Counted from the stretch's first letter, positions 53,067 to 62,062 are shown. The stretch is 64,000 nt of DNA from Streptomyces kurssanovii (GCF_014649695.1 NZ_BMTN01000024.1:1-64000), one strand, 5' to 3'. Numbers and translations: made by a program. The notes: generated by a model from the letters alone, not told the origin.

Positions 53067-53852
53067 CTACTTCGGGTCACGATTGAACTTGGCGGCCGAC
53101 CAGAAGTAGCCGAGGGCGGCGAGGCCCAGGCACCAGGCGAGGGCAAGCCATCCGTTGTGGCCGATCCCGGTGCCGAGGAGCAGGCCGCGGAGAGTCTCGA
53201 TGGCGGGGGTGAAGGGCTGGTACTCGGCGATCGGCCGGAACCAGCCCGGCATCGAGTCGACCGGGACGAAGGCGCTGGAGATGAGCGGGAGGAGGATCAG
53301 AGGCTGCGCACTGTTGGCGGCCGCTTCGGCGTTGGGGCTGGCCATTCCCATGCCGACCGCGACCCAGGTCAGCGCCAGGGCGAACAGTGTGAGCAGTCCG
53401 AACGCCGCCAGCCACTCCAGGGCGGTGGCGTTCGTGGCCCGGAAGCCGATGGCCACGGCGACGGCGCCGACGAGGACGACGCTGGCGATCGACTGGAGCA
53501 CGCTGCCGATGACATGTCCGATGATCACGGATCCTCGGTGGATCGCCATGGTCCGGAAGCGGGCGATGATGCCCTCGTTCATGTCGGTGGCGACGGACAC
53601 GGCTGCCCCGATCACGGTGCTGCCGACGGTCATCAACAGAAGGCCAGGGACGAGATAGGCGATGTACGCCGAGCGGTCGCCGCCGCCGATGCCTCCGCTC
53701 ATCACGTCGCCGAAGATGTAGACGAAGAGCAGCAGCAGCATGATCGGCGTGAGCAGGAGATTCAGGGTGAGGGACGGGTAGCGGCGCGCGTGCAGGAGGT
53801 TGCGGCGCAGCATCGTGGAGGAGTCGCGTACGGCGAGGGCGAGGGAGCTCAT
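53067..53852 (-). CDS. ABC-2 type transporter permease (DrrB-like)
   Basis: ATG 53852 gives 261 residues and overlaps the stop of the ATPase gene by 4 nt; the longer frame is antisense through that gene. Six hydrophobic helices are present with the ABC-2 blocks SLTLNLLLTPIMLLLLFVYIFGDVM, YLVPGLLLMTVGSTV and GIIARFRTMAIHRGSVIIGHVIGSV. The late PLILLPLISSAFVPVDSMPGWFRPIAEYQPFTPAIETLRGLLLG is the DrrB/EfflA-type signature. It is the membrane half of a drug or lipid exporter with the ATPase upstream. Confidence 0.93.
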   Translation of the reverse strand: MSSLALAVRDSSTMLRRNLLHARRYPSLTLNLLLTPIMLLLLFVYIFGDVMSGGIGGGDRSAYIAYLVPGLLLMTVGSTVIGAAVSVATDMNEGIIARFRTMAIHRGSVIIGHVIGSVLQSIASVVLVGAVAVAIGFRATNATALEWLAAFGLLTLFALALTWVAVGMGMASPNAEAAANSAQPLILLPLISSAFVPVDSMPGWFRPIAEYQPFTPAIETLRGLLLGTGIGHNGWLALAWCLGLAALGYFWSAAKFNRDPK

Positions 53853-54814
53853 CCCACAATCTCCTTGGGCTGGTCGGGGACGGCGGCGGTGCCGCCGGTC
53901 AGGGCGAAGAACACGTCGTCGAGGTCGGGGGTGTGCACGGTCAGTTCGTCGGCCTCGACGCCGGCGGAGTGCAGACGGTCGAGGATGGAGCGCAGGTCGC
54001 GCTGGGTGCCGTCGCTGGGGATCTGCAGCGCCAGCGCCTCTTCGTCCCGGGTGACCTCGCGCAGAGCGGATGCGGCGTTCCGGTACGCGGTCGGGTCGGA
54101 GAACCGGATGCGGACGTGGCCGCCGGGGATCAGCCGCTTGAGCTCCTCGGCGGTGCCCTGGGCGGCGATCCTGCCGTCGTTCAGTACCGCGATGCGGTCG
54201 GCGAGTTGGTCGGCCTCCTCCAGGTACTGGGTGGTGAGGAAGACGGTCACGCCGCCCGTGACGAGCTCGCGGATGATCTGCCACATGGTGTGGCGGCTAC
54301 GCGGGTCGAGACCGGTGGTGGGCTCGTCGAGGAAGATGATCCGCGGGTCGCCGACGAGGGTCATGGCGATGTCGAGGCGGCGCTTCATGCCGCCGGAGTA
54401 GGTGGAGGCGGGCTTCTTCGCGGCGTCGACCAGGTCGAAGCGCTCCAGCAGTTCGGCGGCGACCCGCAGGCCATCGCGCTTGGGCAGGTGGTGCAGGGCG
54501 GCCATGAGGAGCATGTTCTCCTCGCCGGTGATCAGGCCGTCGACGGCGGAGAACTGACCGGTGACGCCGATCTTGGCGCGGATGGCCTGGGGCTCGGCGG
54601 CGAGGTCGTGACCGCCGACGCGGATCTCGCCGGAGGCGGGGTCGGGCGAGACGAGAGTGGACAGGATCTTGACGGCGGTGGTCTTGCCGGCACCGTTCGG
54701 GCCGAGCAGGGAGAAGACGGTTCCTTCGGGGACGCTCAGGTCGACGCCGTCGAGCACGACCTTGTCGCCGTAGGACTTGCGTAGCCCGTTCGCCGCGATG
54801 GCCGGGTCGGTCAT
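53849..54814 (-). CDS. DrrA-type ABC transporter ATP-binding protein
   Basis: This 321-residue ATPase has Walker A GPNGAGKTT, Q-loop GVTGQFSAVDGLITGEENM (typical of the DrrA group), signature YSGGMKRRLDIAM, Walker B IIFLDEPTTGLDP and switch LTTQYLEEADQLADR. A C-terminal domain of ~90 residues (TPDLDDVFFALTG) is also DrrA-like. It energises export through the downstream coupled permease. It lies 40 nt after a DUF4097 gene, and the three genes likely form one transcript divergent from an HTH/MarR fusion regulator. Confidence 0.94.
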   Translation of the reverse strand: MTDPAIAANGLRKSYGDKVVLDGVDLSVPEGTVFSLLGPNGAGKTTAVKILSTLVSPDPASGEIRVGGHDLAAEPQAIRAKIGVTGQFSAVDGLITGEENMLLMAALHHLPKRDGLRVAAELLERFDLVDAAKKPASTYSGGMKRRLDIAMTLVGDPRIIFLDEPTTGLDPRSRHTMWQIIRELVTGGVTVFLTTQYLEEADQLADRIAVLNDGRIAAQGTAEELKRLIPGGHVRIRFSDPTAYRNAASALREVTRDEEALALQIPSDGTQRDLRSILDRLHSAGVEADELTVHTPDLDDVFFALTGGTAAVPDQPKEIVG

Positions 54815-54854
54815 GATGCGTGCTCCTCAGAGGCTGCGGGTCGAAGGCTGCGGG

Positions 54855-55523
54855 TCAGAGGCTGCGGGCGACGATGTCGCCGTGGGCGGTGGTTGCGTGG
54901 ATGTTCAGGCCGGCTGGGCCGTCGGTGTTCTTGAGCGCGTTGTGGATCCGGCCGTAGGTGGTGCCGGCGTCCAGCGAGGCGGAGACTCCGGGGGCAGCGC
55001 CGACGGACACGTCGCCGGACTCGGTGCGCAGCACGACGGTGCCGTGCATGGCCTCGGTGATCCGGAGGTCGCCCTTCATGGTGCTGATCTCCGCGGGGCC
55101 GCCCAGGCGGCCGACCGAGATGTCACCGGCGAGGGTGCTGAGGCGGGCGCCGGCGGTCTCGTCGAGCTTGACCGAGGCCTGCGCGCCTTCGAAGGTGACG
55201 TCGCCGAGCCTGCCGACGCCACGGAACTCGGCGCCGGCCGCCTTGGCGTCGACGCGGGAGTCGGCGGGCAGTTGGACGGTCACCTCGACGGATCCGGAGC
55301 TGCCGAGGATCCGGTTCTTCGCCTCCGGGGCCTCGATACGCAGGACCCCGTCGCCGTATTCGACCTTGACCCGCTCCGCCGCCTTCACGTCGCGTCCGTT
55401 CGAGGCGTTCGCCGGCAGGACCTCGACGGTGGTGTCGGCCCGGTCGGCCGCGATGAAGCGGATGCGCCCGGCGGGGATGCTGAGGACGGCGGAGACCGGG
55501 GCGGGGGTGTCGAACTTCTGCAT
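54855..55523 (-). CDS. DUF4097 family beta-repeat protein
   Basis: This 222-residue protein begins MQKFDTPAPVSAVLSIPAGRIRFIAADR. It consists of repeated short beta segments (VEVTVQLPADSRVDAKAAGAEF, ARLSTLAGDISVGRLGG, GDLRITEAMHGTVVLRTESGDVSVG), the DUF4097 adhesin-like fold of stacked strands. No signal peptide is seen, so it is cytoplasmic. In actinobacteria it is often encoded with DrrAB-type ABC genes, as here. Its role is unknown. It is the first gene of the operon and faces a region rich in GTTGCA half-sites. Confidence 0.88.
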   Translation of the reverse strand: MQKFDTPAPVSAVLSIPAGRIRFIAADRADTTVEVLPANASNGRDVKAAERVKVEYGDGVLRIEAPEAKNRILGSSGSVEVTVQLPADSRVDAKAAGAEFRGVGRLGDVTFEGAQASVKLDETAGARLSTLAGDISVGRLGGPAEISTMKGDLRITEAMHGTVVLRTESGDVSVGAAPGVSASLDAGTTYGRIHNALKNTDGPAGLNIHATTAHGDIVARSL

Positions 55524-55564
55524 GGTGCTCTCCTTGGGCTCGTTGTTTCCGATGCCAGAAAGCT

Positions 55565-55690
55565 ACGTTGCATTCACGATTTCATCAACTGGTTCGTTGC
55601 ACTGCAATGCCATTAATGCAGGTGACAGCCACATAATCGTTGCAACGAACCTGGAAGGTAATGCAACATCAGGCCGCTCGTCGTTGCAAT
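55565..55690. promoter_or_regulatory. Array of GTTGCA half-sites in the divergent promoter region
   Basis: The 6-mer GTTGCA or its complement TGCAAC/TGCAAT recurs at least six times: near 55567, 55596, 55603, 55641 (the perfect palindrome TCGTTGCAACGA at 55637-55648), 55662 and 55683. The block is markedly AT-richer than its surroundings. It lies between the DUF4097-ABC operon and the HTH/MarR fusion gene and is the obvious operator cluster for that regulator. Confidence 0.75.
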
Positions 55691-55744
55691 GAGTTCGAGG
55701 TGAACGCTATGCTGGACGCTCCGAGGAGCACGAAGGAGACCGCG

Positions 55745-56500
55745 ATGCCGGGAGGCAGGCTCACCCAGCAGGAACGTCAGCAGATCGCGCTGGGGCTGGC
55801 CGACGGCCTCGCCTACGCGGAGATCGCCAGACGTCTCGACCGTCCGACCTCGACGATCACCCGTGAGGTGATGCGGAACGGCGGACCCACCGCCTACCGC
55901 GCCGACCTCGCCCACCGCGCCACCGAACGCCGCACCCACCGGCGCAGGCCGGCAGCGCCGCGGGGCACGGAGGCGCACCCGCCGGCCCACGGACGCGACG
56001 CCGAGGCGGTGCGCGCGTACGAGGAGACGTTCACGACCGCCATGATGCAGTCGGGCATGCCCAAGATGATGGCCCGGGTCATGGCCGCCCTCAGCCTCAC
56101 CGACACCGGCAGCCTCACCGCGTCCGAACTCGTCCAGCGCCTGGACGTCAGCCCGGCGTCCGTCTCCAAAGCGATCGCGTTCTTGGAGAGCCAGGGCATG
56201 GTCCGTCGGGAGCGCGACGAACGCCGCCGGGAGCGCTACGTCATCGACGACGACATCATGTACCAGTCGATGATGGCCAGCGCCCGGTCCATGGCCAAGA
56301 TCGTCCGCACGACACGGGAGGGCGCCGGCATCCTCGGCCCCCACACCCCGGCCGGCGTCCGCCTCGAGAACATAGCCCGCTTCCTGGACTTCGTCTCCGA
56401 GAGCACCGTCCGCGCCGCGGAGCAGGCACGCGAGGTGCTCCACACCAAAGCCACAACGCCCTCGGGCGGCGCTGCCGAGTCGAGTCGGGATCGCGGATAG
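55745..56500 (+). CDS. HTH_38/MarR fusion transcriptional regulator
   Basis: ATG 55745 has AAGGAGA seven bases upstream; ATG 55709 is an alternative. The 251-residue protein carries an N-terminal IS30-type helix-turn-helix (residues ~5-50: LTQQERQQIALGLADGLAYAEIARRLDRPTSTITREVMRN). A MarR/GbsR-like winged helix follows (residues ~95-185: RVMAALSLTDTGSLTASELVQRLDVSPASVSKAIAFLESQGMVRRERDERRRERYVI) and then a helical dimerisation part. Two DNA-binding heads in one chain are unusual and could explain the many half-sites in the divergent gap. It likely represses the DUF4097-ABC exporter operon. Confidence 0.9.
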   Translation: MPGGRLTQQERQQIALGLADGLAYAEIARRLDRPTSTITREVMRNGGPTAYRADLAHRATERRTHRRRPAAPRGTEAHPPAHGRDAEAVRAYEETFTTAMMQSGMPKMMARVMAALSLTDTGSLTASELVQRLDVSPASVSKAIAFLESQGMVRRERDERRRERYVIDDDIMYQSMMASARSMAKIVRTTREGAGILGPHTPAGVRLENIARFLDFVSESTVRAAEQAREVLHTKATTPSGGAAESSRDRG

Positions 56501-56630
56501 GCGGCCGCCAGGATGACGGCCGGCGTTGCGATGACCGAGACTCCTGGACTTGTTTCTCGGACTGCCGCAGTCCGTTCGGGCTCACGGGTAGCCGGCACCG
56601 CCTCGTTGTCCAGCACAGCAGTCCGCCGCC

Positions 56631-56658
56631 GCTGTCGTGTTCCTGCTGTCGTGTTCCT
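56631..56658. repeat. 14-nt tandem duplication with adjoining hairpin
   Basis: GCTGTCGTGTTCCT occurs twice in direct tandem, and the following GTTCCTGC (56653-56660) pairs with GCAGGAAC (56667-56674) around a 6-nt loop. It lies between convergent genes (ends at 56500 and 56758), so it may contribute to termination. Confidence 0.7.
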
Positions 56659-56757
56659 GCTCTCGTGCAGGAACAGGCCCTGACGACACCGCCGTTGCTC
56701 CCGAGCACACCGGCGGTCTGCCGACGTGGACCCCGGCGGACCGCGCACCCAAGGCCG

Positions 56758-57256
56758 TCAGCAGGAATCGGCGTCCACGGTCACGTCGAGGCTGACCGTG
56801 ACGGCGGTAAAAGTGTCGGGTTCGGGTTGGGGCGGAGAGACGCGCAGGCAATACACAGCGTCGACGTCGTCCGTCGTGACCTCGAAGCTTTCCGAGTCGG
56901 ACTCCCCTGCGCCATCGGCGTCGTAGTGCTCCGGCGAAACGCTCACGATGCCGTGTTCGGGGGCTTCACCACCGGCTTCGATCGCGTCGGCCATCAGCCC
57001 CTCGTAGTCGCCGCTCCATCCGCCCACCTGCTGGGGTGCCGCGTTGAGGCTGTCCACGGCCGCGTGGACCGCGTCGTGGAGCTCCCCCCTCGCTCCAGGA
57101 CGAACTGTCGTGGAGCGAGTACATGGCGCCGGCCACGAAGAGCAGGGACGCGATGATGAGCACCATCCCGACGGGGTTGTTCGCGTTGTAGACGTATCGA
57201 TTCGTCCCCCACTTGGAGCGGACGAAGACCGGCTCTGCGTCGTGATCTTCGCTCAT
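56758..57256 (-). pseudogene. Membrane protein gene with a poly-G frameshift
   Basis: ATG 57256 opens MSEDHDAEPVFVRSKWGTNRYVYNANNPVG followed by one membrane helix (MVLIIASLLFVAGAMY) and SLHDSSSWSEG. At the run of six G (minus strand, about 57086-57091) coding quality jumps to another frame. That frame continues as ELHDAVHAAVDSLNAAPQQVGGW and an acidic domain ending VDADSC at 56758. Removing one G would join both into a ~165-residue protein with an N-terminal anchor and an extracytoplasmic domain. The two pieces taken separately make no sense. It is either a real frameshift or a base-call error. The family is unrecognised. Confidence 0.75.
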
Positions 57257-57396
57257 GGGCGTGAGCTTAGGCGGCGCCTCGAGCGGCGGACCTCGTTGCC
57301 TGGTACAGGGGGACAGTCGAGCGGCCCGCGCCGGTCGAGCTGCGACAGTTGCTTATTGGTTTGCCGCACGTCAGACCGGTCGGATAAACAGCTTGC

Positions 57397-57996
57397 ATGC
57401 TGAAGGGCAACAAGGTCGGGCTGAGGGCCCGGCACGAGGACGACATCCCGGTCCTGCGGGCCGAGCTCTACGACGACGTGGTCAACGCCTCGCGGGCCGA
57501 AGGCGGGCCATGGCGGCCGATCACGCCCGGCTCGAAGGATCCGCGGCTCGTGGTGGACGACAAGGAGCAGGGGCACGTCCCGTTCTCCGTGGTGGAGTTG
57601 GACGGCGGCACGCTGGTCGGCACCGCGACGCTGTGGGGCATCGACAACCACAACCGGTCCGCGCACATCGGCCTTGGACTGCTCCCGTCATCCCGGGGAC
57701 AGGGCTATGGCACCGACGTGGTCGCGGTGCTGTGCCACTACGGCTTCGTCGTACGCGGCCTGCAGCGGCTGCAGATAGAGACACTGTCGGACAACGCCGC
57801 GATGCTGCGCTCCGCCGAGCGCAACGGCTTCGTCCGCGAGGGCGTGCTGCGCTCCTCGGCCTGGGTGATGGGCGAGTTCCTGGACGAGGTGCTGCTCGGA
57901 CTCCTCGTCCAGGACTGGAAACGGGACTTGAACGGCCGGATGAACGAGTCCGATGCCCTGCCGGTCACCAGCGGCTCGACACCGCCGGGCCGTTGA
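57397..57996 (+). CDS. GNAT family N-acetyltransferase
   Basis: This 199-residue protein begins MLKGNKVGLRARHEDDIPVLRAELYDD. The acetyl-CoA binding block is HIGLGLLPSSRGQGYGTDVVAVLCHYGF (R-G-Q-G-Y-G), followed by LQRLQIETLSDNAAMLRSAERNGFVREGVLR, typical of RimJ/RimL-like enzymes. Possible substrates are ribosomal protein N-termini, amino acids or antibiotics. It stands alone; the ~20-residue tail after WKRDLNGR is variable. Confidence 0.92.
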   Translation: MLKGNKVGLRARHEDDIPVLRAELYDDVVNASRAEGGPWRPITPGSKDPRLVVDDKEQGHVPFSVVELDGGTLVGTATLWGIDNHNRSAHIGLGLLPSSRGQGYGTDVVAVLCHYGFVVRGLQRLQIETLSDNAAMLRSAERNGFVREGVLRSSAWVMGEFLDEVLLGLLVQDWKRDLNGRMNESDALPVTSGSTPPGR

Positions 57997-58356
57997 TCAG
58001 GTCGTGGGCAGTGCCCACCTCGCCCGACTCGGTGACCGCATCGGCGGGGCGCTGTCGAACCCGGGCGAGGAGGTGCGGAGGGTGTCCAGTGGGAAGGCCG
58101 GTCCGCGCCATCCGGGCCTGCCGGGAGACTCTTCGTGCAACAGGTCCGTACCGTCGAGCCGCCTCTCCAGAAGCCGGACCCGGGCCCAGAGGAAGGCGTC
58201 GACGGACTGGTTGGTCCAGCGCTGGGCAGTGGGGATGCGGGGGTCTTGCCCGCCGCACGCGCTCTCGCAGTCGGCCGACAGCTGCCGGAGGTAGGCGGTG
58301 AAGTCCTGGCGGGACGTCACCTGCTGCCAGCAGTCGGGGCTTCGAGGTTCGGACAC
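57997..58356 (-). CDS. Hypothetical protein (DUF7660-like)
   Basis: GTG 58356 gives 119 residues; the open frame upstream to 58485 lacks a ribosome site. The segment RQDFTAYLRQLSADC, followed by a WTNQSVDAFLWARVRLLERRL helix, resembles small actinobacterial DUF7660-type proteins. Those pair an N-terminal helix with a tryptophan-containing second half. The C-terminal third (SPGFDSAPPMRSPSRARWAL) is low-complexity. Its stop directly abuts that of the convergent GNAT gene. Family assignment is weak. Confidence 0.5.
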   Translation of the reverse strand: MSEPRSPDCWQQVTSRQDFTAYLRQLSADCESACGGQDPRIPTAQRWTNQSVDAFLWARVRLLERRLDGTDLLHEESPGRPGWRGPAFPLDTLRTSSPGFDSAPPMRSPSRARWALPTT

Positions 58357-58436
58357 ATCGCGAGGGTACGAGCCCCGCTGACCTGCGTCGACCTGGTTGT
58401 CCCGGACGGGAGTCGTCGCTCCTTCGAAGGAGGGCG

Positions 58437-59256
58437 TCACCGTCTTCGTGCGGCCGCGTTCCGCCTTCGTATCTGCGCCAGCCACACGGGGAGTTCGGTC
58501 GCGTACCGGTCCGCCAGTGTGCGGATCGCGTCCGCGTGCGGGCCAGTGATCTCCTCTCGCCGCCGCAACACGTCACCGCTCGGTCGCGTGCCGTTCTGCG
58601 TACTGCGGGGTCTGAATCGTCGACCAGACGCAGGGCCGCGAGCAGGGAGTCCGGTTCGCACCGCCCGGCGATGAGGCTGAGGGCGGTGGCTCGCTGGGCG
58701 CGTGGGCGATCGGGGTCGGCGAGGCTGAGCAGGAGGGGTATCGGGATCTCCCGCGCTGTGCGTCGCAGTGCCCTTGCCGCCGCGTCGCTCACGGTGGCAA
58801 CGGGGTCGTCCAGGAACGGCAGCGCCTTCTGCCAGATCAGATCGTGCCGGCGTGAAAGCAAGGACAGCGCCGTGGCTCGCACATCGCGGTGCCTGTGGTG
58901 GACAAGGTCCCGCAGTGTGCGGGGGTTGTGGCGCAATGCGTCGAGCGCGGTGGCACGCACATGCGCGTCTGGGTCGTCGGCGAACACCGGCATCGTGTCG
59001 TCGGGGAGGCCGCCCAGCATGCGGAGAGGGCACGCGCCCGGACCTCGGCCCGCGGGTGCCGAGTGAGCGGTTGGAGCAGGACGGGGTCTGCGGGACGATG
59101 TGTGCTGCTGTCGAGCACCCGGCGGTGTGCCCTCATTGCACCAAGCGCGCTGAGAGCCTGGTCCGCAACAAGCGCCGACTGATCACCACCACGCAGTCGG
59201 CCCTCGGACTCTGCGCGCTGCATGGCGGCTCCACTCCCCACACTTGTCATGGCCAC
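58437..59256 (-). pseudogene. HEAT-repeat protein gene broken by frameshifts
   Basis: Three frames must be joined to read one protein. The first, from 59256 to about 59020, ends LLQPLTRHPRAEVRARALSA. The second, to about 58560, contains the best repeats (VFADDPDAHVRATALDALRHNP, LVHHRHRDVRATALSLLSR, PVATVSDAAARALRR). The third, to 58437, reads REEITGPHADAIRTLADRYATELPVWLAQIRRR. The ~30-residue alternation of helices is typical of HEAT repeats. None of the single frames encodes a full protein, so the gene appears inactive in this sequence. Confidence 0.72.
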
Positions 59257-59402
59257 GCTAAGCCTGGGGGATCGTCACGCACGCGTACTGGAGCAGCCTC
59301 GCCCCCACCGACGTCCTCCTCGCAGCACGTGACGCGCTCAAACACCACCATGAGCAGACGGCCGATGCCTCCAGCTAGGACGGCGACCTCACGGCAGTGC
59401 CA

Positions 59403-59639
59403 TCAGCGGCGGTCGCACAAGGCGCGGCGAAGTACCCCCATTGATGCCCGCGCCTGCCGCATCTCCGTGACCAACTGGCCCAGCATGCGAAAGCGGGCCA
59501 GCAGACCGAACAGGTGCGCCTCGTCGACGACGGCGCCCAGCGTCGCGACTTTCAGCTCGGGGAACACCTCCGCAGCGTTCTCCAGGACAGGACCACAGAC
59601 CCGTAACGCATGCTCTCTCCCTCTTCCGGGACAGCCCAT
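59403..59639 (-). CDS. Short hypothetical ORF, possibly a gene fragment
   Basis: This 78-residue frame has protein-like character in its middle (VLENAAEVFPELKVATLGAVVDEAHLFGLLARFRMLGQLVTEMRQ). That segment resembles the C-terminal helix-strand part of small actinobacterial proteins ending in a GLLxR...LGxxLxxxR pattern. The ends look random and no good ribosome site is present. It sits in a stretch rich in degenerate genes, so it is more likely a relic than an active gene. Confidence 0.3.
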   Translation of the reverse strand: MGCPGRGREHALRVCGPVLENAAEVFPELKVATLGAVVDEAHLFGLLARFRMLGQLVTEMRQARASMGVLRRALCDRR

Positions 59640-59687
59640 GCGGCAGTCATCCGGCGGCGCACGTGGCGGGTACCTCGTAGATTGGAG

Positions 59688-60962
59688 ATGAAGGGGTCGC
59701 GCTCGCAGAGATCGGTAGGCACGCGCGTGACGACAGCGGAGATCGATTTCGAGGAGCTGTTCGACGCCGCGCCGAACCCGTTCCTGGTGCTGGACGCCGA
59801 CTTGGTGGTCCGCTACGCGAACCGGGCCTACCTCCGGATCACCGGCAGGGCCCTCGAAGAACTGGCCGGGCGGTCCGTCCTGGAGGCATTCCCGGACACG
59901 CCTGCCGCGCCGGATGCGGCGCGTGATTTCGGTTCCTCACTCCAACATGTGCTCGACTCCCGCGAGCCCGATGTGGTGGCGCCGCAGCGATTCGACGTTC
60001 CCGTCGTCGGTCGGCCGGGAGAGGTCGACGAGCGATGGTGGTGCGGGTTGTCGAGCCCCGTCCTGGGGCCTGACGGCGCCGTGAAGTGGATCATCGTGCG
60101 GGCCGACGATGTCACCGAGTTCATGGGCTCCTCCGTCATCCGTGAGCTCACCCCACCGCTGAGCAAGCAGGGAACAGGGATCGCGGCCCAGGTATACGCG
60201 CGGTCGCACGATCTGGAACGGCTGAACGAGCAACTTCGCCACGCGCATGCCCACGAGCGGGAAATCGCCGTCACCCTGCAGGAGGTCATGCTCCGCGCGC
60301 CCGACTTGGACAGGCACCAGGACATCGCCGTGCGCTACCTGCCCGCCAGCGGATCACTCAACGTGTGCGGCGACTGGTACGACGTGGTCGATCTGCCGCC
60401 CGACCGCTACTCCATCGCCGTCGGGGACGTCGTGGGCCACGGCCTGCAGGCCGCCGCCGTCATGGGCATGCTGCGCAGCGCCCTGAGCGCAGCCATCCGG
60501 GCCGTTCCTAGCCCCGCGCAGGCCTTGGAGGTATTGGGTCTGTATGCCCGGGCGGTCGACGGTGCGCTGGCCACCACCGTGGTCAAGGTGCTCGTCGACC
60601 CGCGCAGCCGGCTGATCATCTACAGCAACGCCGGCCATCCACCGCCGGTACTGCTCCATCCAAACGGCGGCTGGCAGTTGCTGGACCAGGCCACAGACCC
60701 GCCGCTGGGCGCCCGACCAGATCATGTCCCCCGCCCCCAGGCCGGCCTGTCCTACAGCCCGGGGGACACGCTTGTGCTCTACACCGACGGTCTCATCGAA
60801 CGCCGCGGTGAGGACATCGACGCCGGCCTGACCCGGCTGACCGACGCCCTCGCCCAGTACAGCACCCTCCCCGTTGAACAACTCGCCGATGCGTTGCTGG
60901 CCCACCTGGGCGTCATCGGCGGCAGCTGGGACGACATCGCCCTCGTCGTCGTCCGCCTGTGA
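59688..60962 (+). CDS. PAS domain SpoIIE-type serine phosphatase
   Basis: ATG 59688 overlaps a GGAG site; GTG 59727 is an alternative. The ~424-residue protein has an N-terminal PAS domain (residues ~20-145: LFDAAPNPFLVLDADLVVRYANRAYLRITGRALEELAGRSVLEAFPD). A helical linker with LERLNEQLRHAHAHEREIAVTLQEVMLRAP follows, then a PPM phosphatase domain with GDWYDVVDLP (Asp229), VGDVVGHGLQAAAVMGMLRSAL and LVLYTDGLIE. Such proteins respond to a small ligand or redox signal and dephosphorylate an anti-sigma antagonist. No RsbV/RsbW-like partner is adjacent. Confidence 0.92.
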   Translation: MKGSRSQRSVGTRVTTAEIDFEELFDAAPNPFLVLDADLVVRYANRAYLRITGRALEELAGRSVLEAFPDTPAAPDAARDFGSSLQHVLDSREPDVVAPQRFDVPVVGRPGEVDERWWCGLSSPVLGPDGAVKWIIVRADDVTEFMGSSVIRELTPPLSKQGTGIAAQVYARSHDLERLNEQLRHAHAHEREIAVTLQEVMLRAPDLDRHQDIAVRYLPASGSLNVCGDWYDVVDLPPDRYSIAVGDVVGHGLQAAAVMGMLRSALSAAIRAVPSPAQALEVLGLYARAVDGALATTVVKVLVDPRSRLIIYSNAGHPPPVLLHPNGGWQLLDQATDPPLGARPDHVPRPQAGLSYSPGDTLVLYTDGLIERRGEDIDAGLTRLTDALAQYSTLPVEQLADALLAHLGVIGGSWDDIALVVVRL

Positions 60963-61227
60963 CCCCTGCCCAGACGGCGGGCTATCAGGTGATTGCAGCA
61001 CAGCGCCCTGGGCGCTCGCCCAACCTCGGAAAATTTCGTGTGAGCCCTCCACTTGCCGGCCCGGGCGTTCTGGTCGCCGTCCGTGGTCGACTGCCTGGGG
61101 CACCCGCATGGGTGCGGACGGCAGCGGGCCCGACTTGGGGAGCGGGCCGTCCGCAGCGACAGCCTGAGAGGCGTGGGCCAGCCCGCGAGGCGTTGCCCTG
61201 CAGGACCGTGCTTCGGAGGGAGGGACG

Positions 61228-61440
61228 GTGCCGGGTCAACCTCTGGACGACAAGACGGTGGCATCCATGATCGGTGACGCCGTGGTTGCCCCTTCGATGC
61301 ACAATGCGCAGCCCGGGCGGTTCCGCTACTTCAAGGAGAGCCGCACGTTCCATGTGCGCTCCGATCCCGAGCGGGCTGTGTCGCATACCGATCCTCAGGC
61401 CGCGCGCTCCACATCAGTTGCGGTGCCGCGCTGCGAACGG
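61228..61440 (+). pseudogene. Acg-type nitroreductase fragment
   Basis: GTG 61228 follows GGAGGGAGGG. The first ~58 residues read PLDDKTVASMIGDAVVAPSMHNAQPGRFRYF...HVRSDPERAV, the conserved N-terminus of Acg-like nitroreductase-fold FMN proteins (APSMHNAQPxxF). At about 61400 the frame must shift by one to continue RALHISCGAALRTE, and beyond ~61440 no family similarity is seen. The real protein is ~320 residues, so this is a frameshifted and truncated relic. Confidence 0.65.
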
Positions 61441-61704
61441 AAGAAGCACCGGCGAAGCCGTCCCACGACCCCGTGGGAGCCCTCGAGCGGGACATCGCGA
61501 CCCTGGGCGCGCGCAGCACAAGGCCCGCACGGCTCTGTGAAAGCCCCCAGGGCCCACGCAGAACAGCTCGAGGACGGCACAACGGTCCGGATTGGGGTGT
61601 GGGCTTTGAATCTCAAAGGACGAAGGGCGAAGCTCACCGCCGACAGCTCCAGGCGCTGGCGACCTCGGTGGGTGAGCAGCGCAGGACAGCGGAGCTGTCT
61701 CGGG

Positions 61705-61836
61705 GCAGTCGCAGTGGCACTGGTCCATCGGGGGCCGCGACGAACTGCGGTACCACATGCAGCAGCAGGCAGGCCGTCCCGCAGCCGCCAGGGTCGAACA
61801 CAGGCACGTCGCCAGCCCGGCCATGATCTCCTCCAT
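61705..61836 (-). pseudogene. Possible prophage-gene fragment
   Basis: One frame contains MEEIMAGLATCLCSTLAAAGRPACCC and PPMDQCHCDC. This resembles the CLC...CCC...CxCxC pattern of small cysteine-rich proteins seen in Streptomyces prophage structural clusters. Similarity fades on both sides and no complete gene can be made. The assignment rests on memory of a pattern and is weak. Confidence 0.25.
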
Positions 61837-62062
61837 GACCGGGTCGCCCGCCTGCGCCGGCGCGACCGCACGCATGAACGTCTGCGCCTGTGGCGGGTCC
61901 TGCGGCACCTCCTCGGAGACAATTTGTCTTCCGGCGTTCCTCGCCCCGAATCCCATCAGCCATACCGCCCATCAGTGGTCTGTCGGTTGCACGGCCCGCG
62001 TCTTCCATCAGACACCGACCGCACCGCCGAACGGGCGAGGACCCCGCCCGTGTCGGCCCGCG

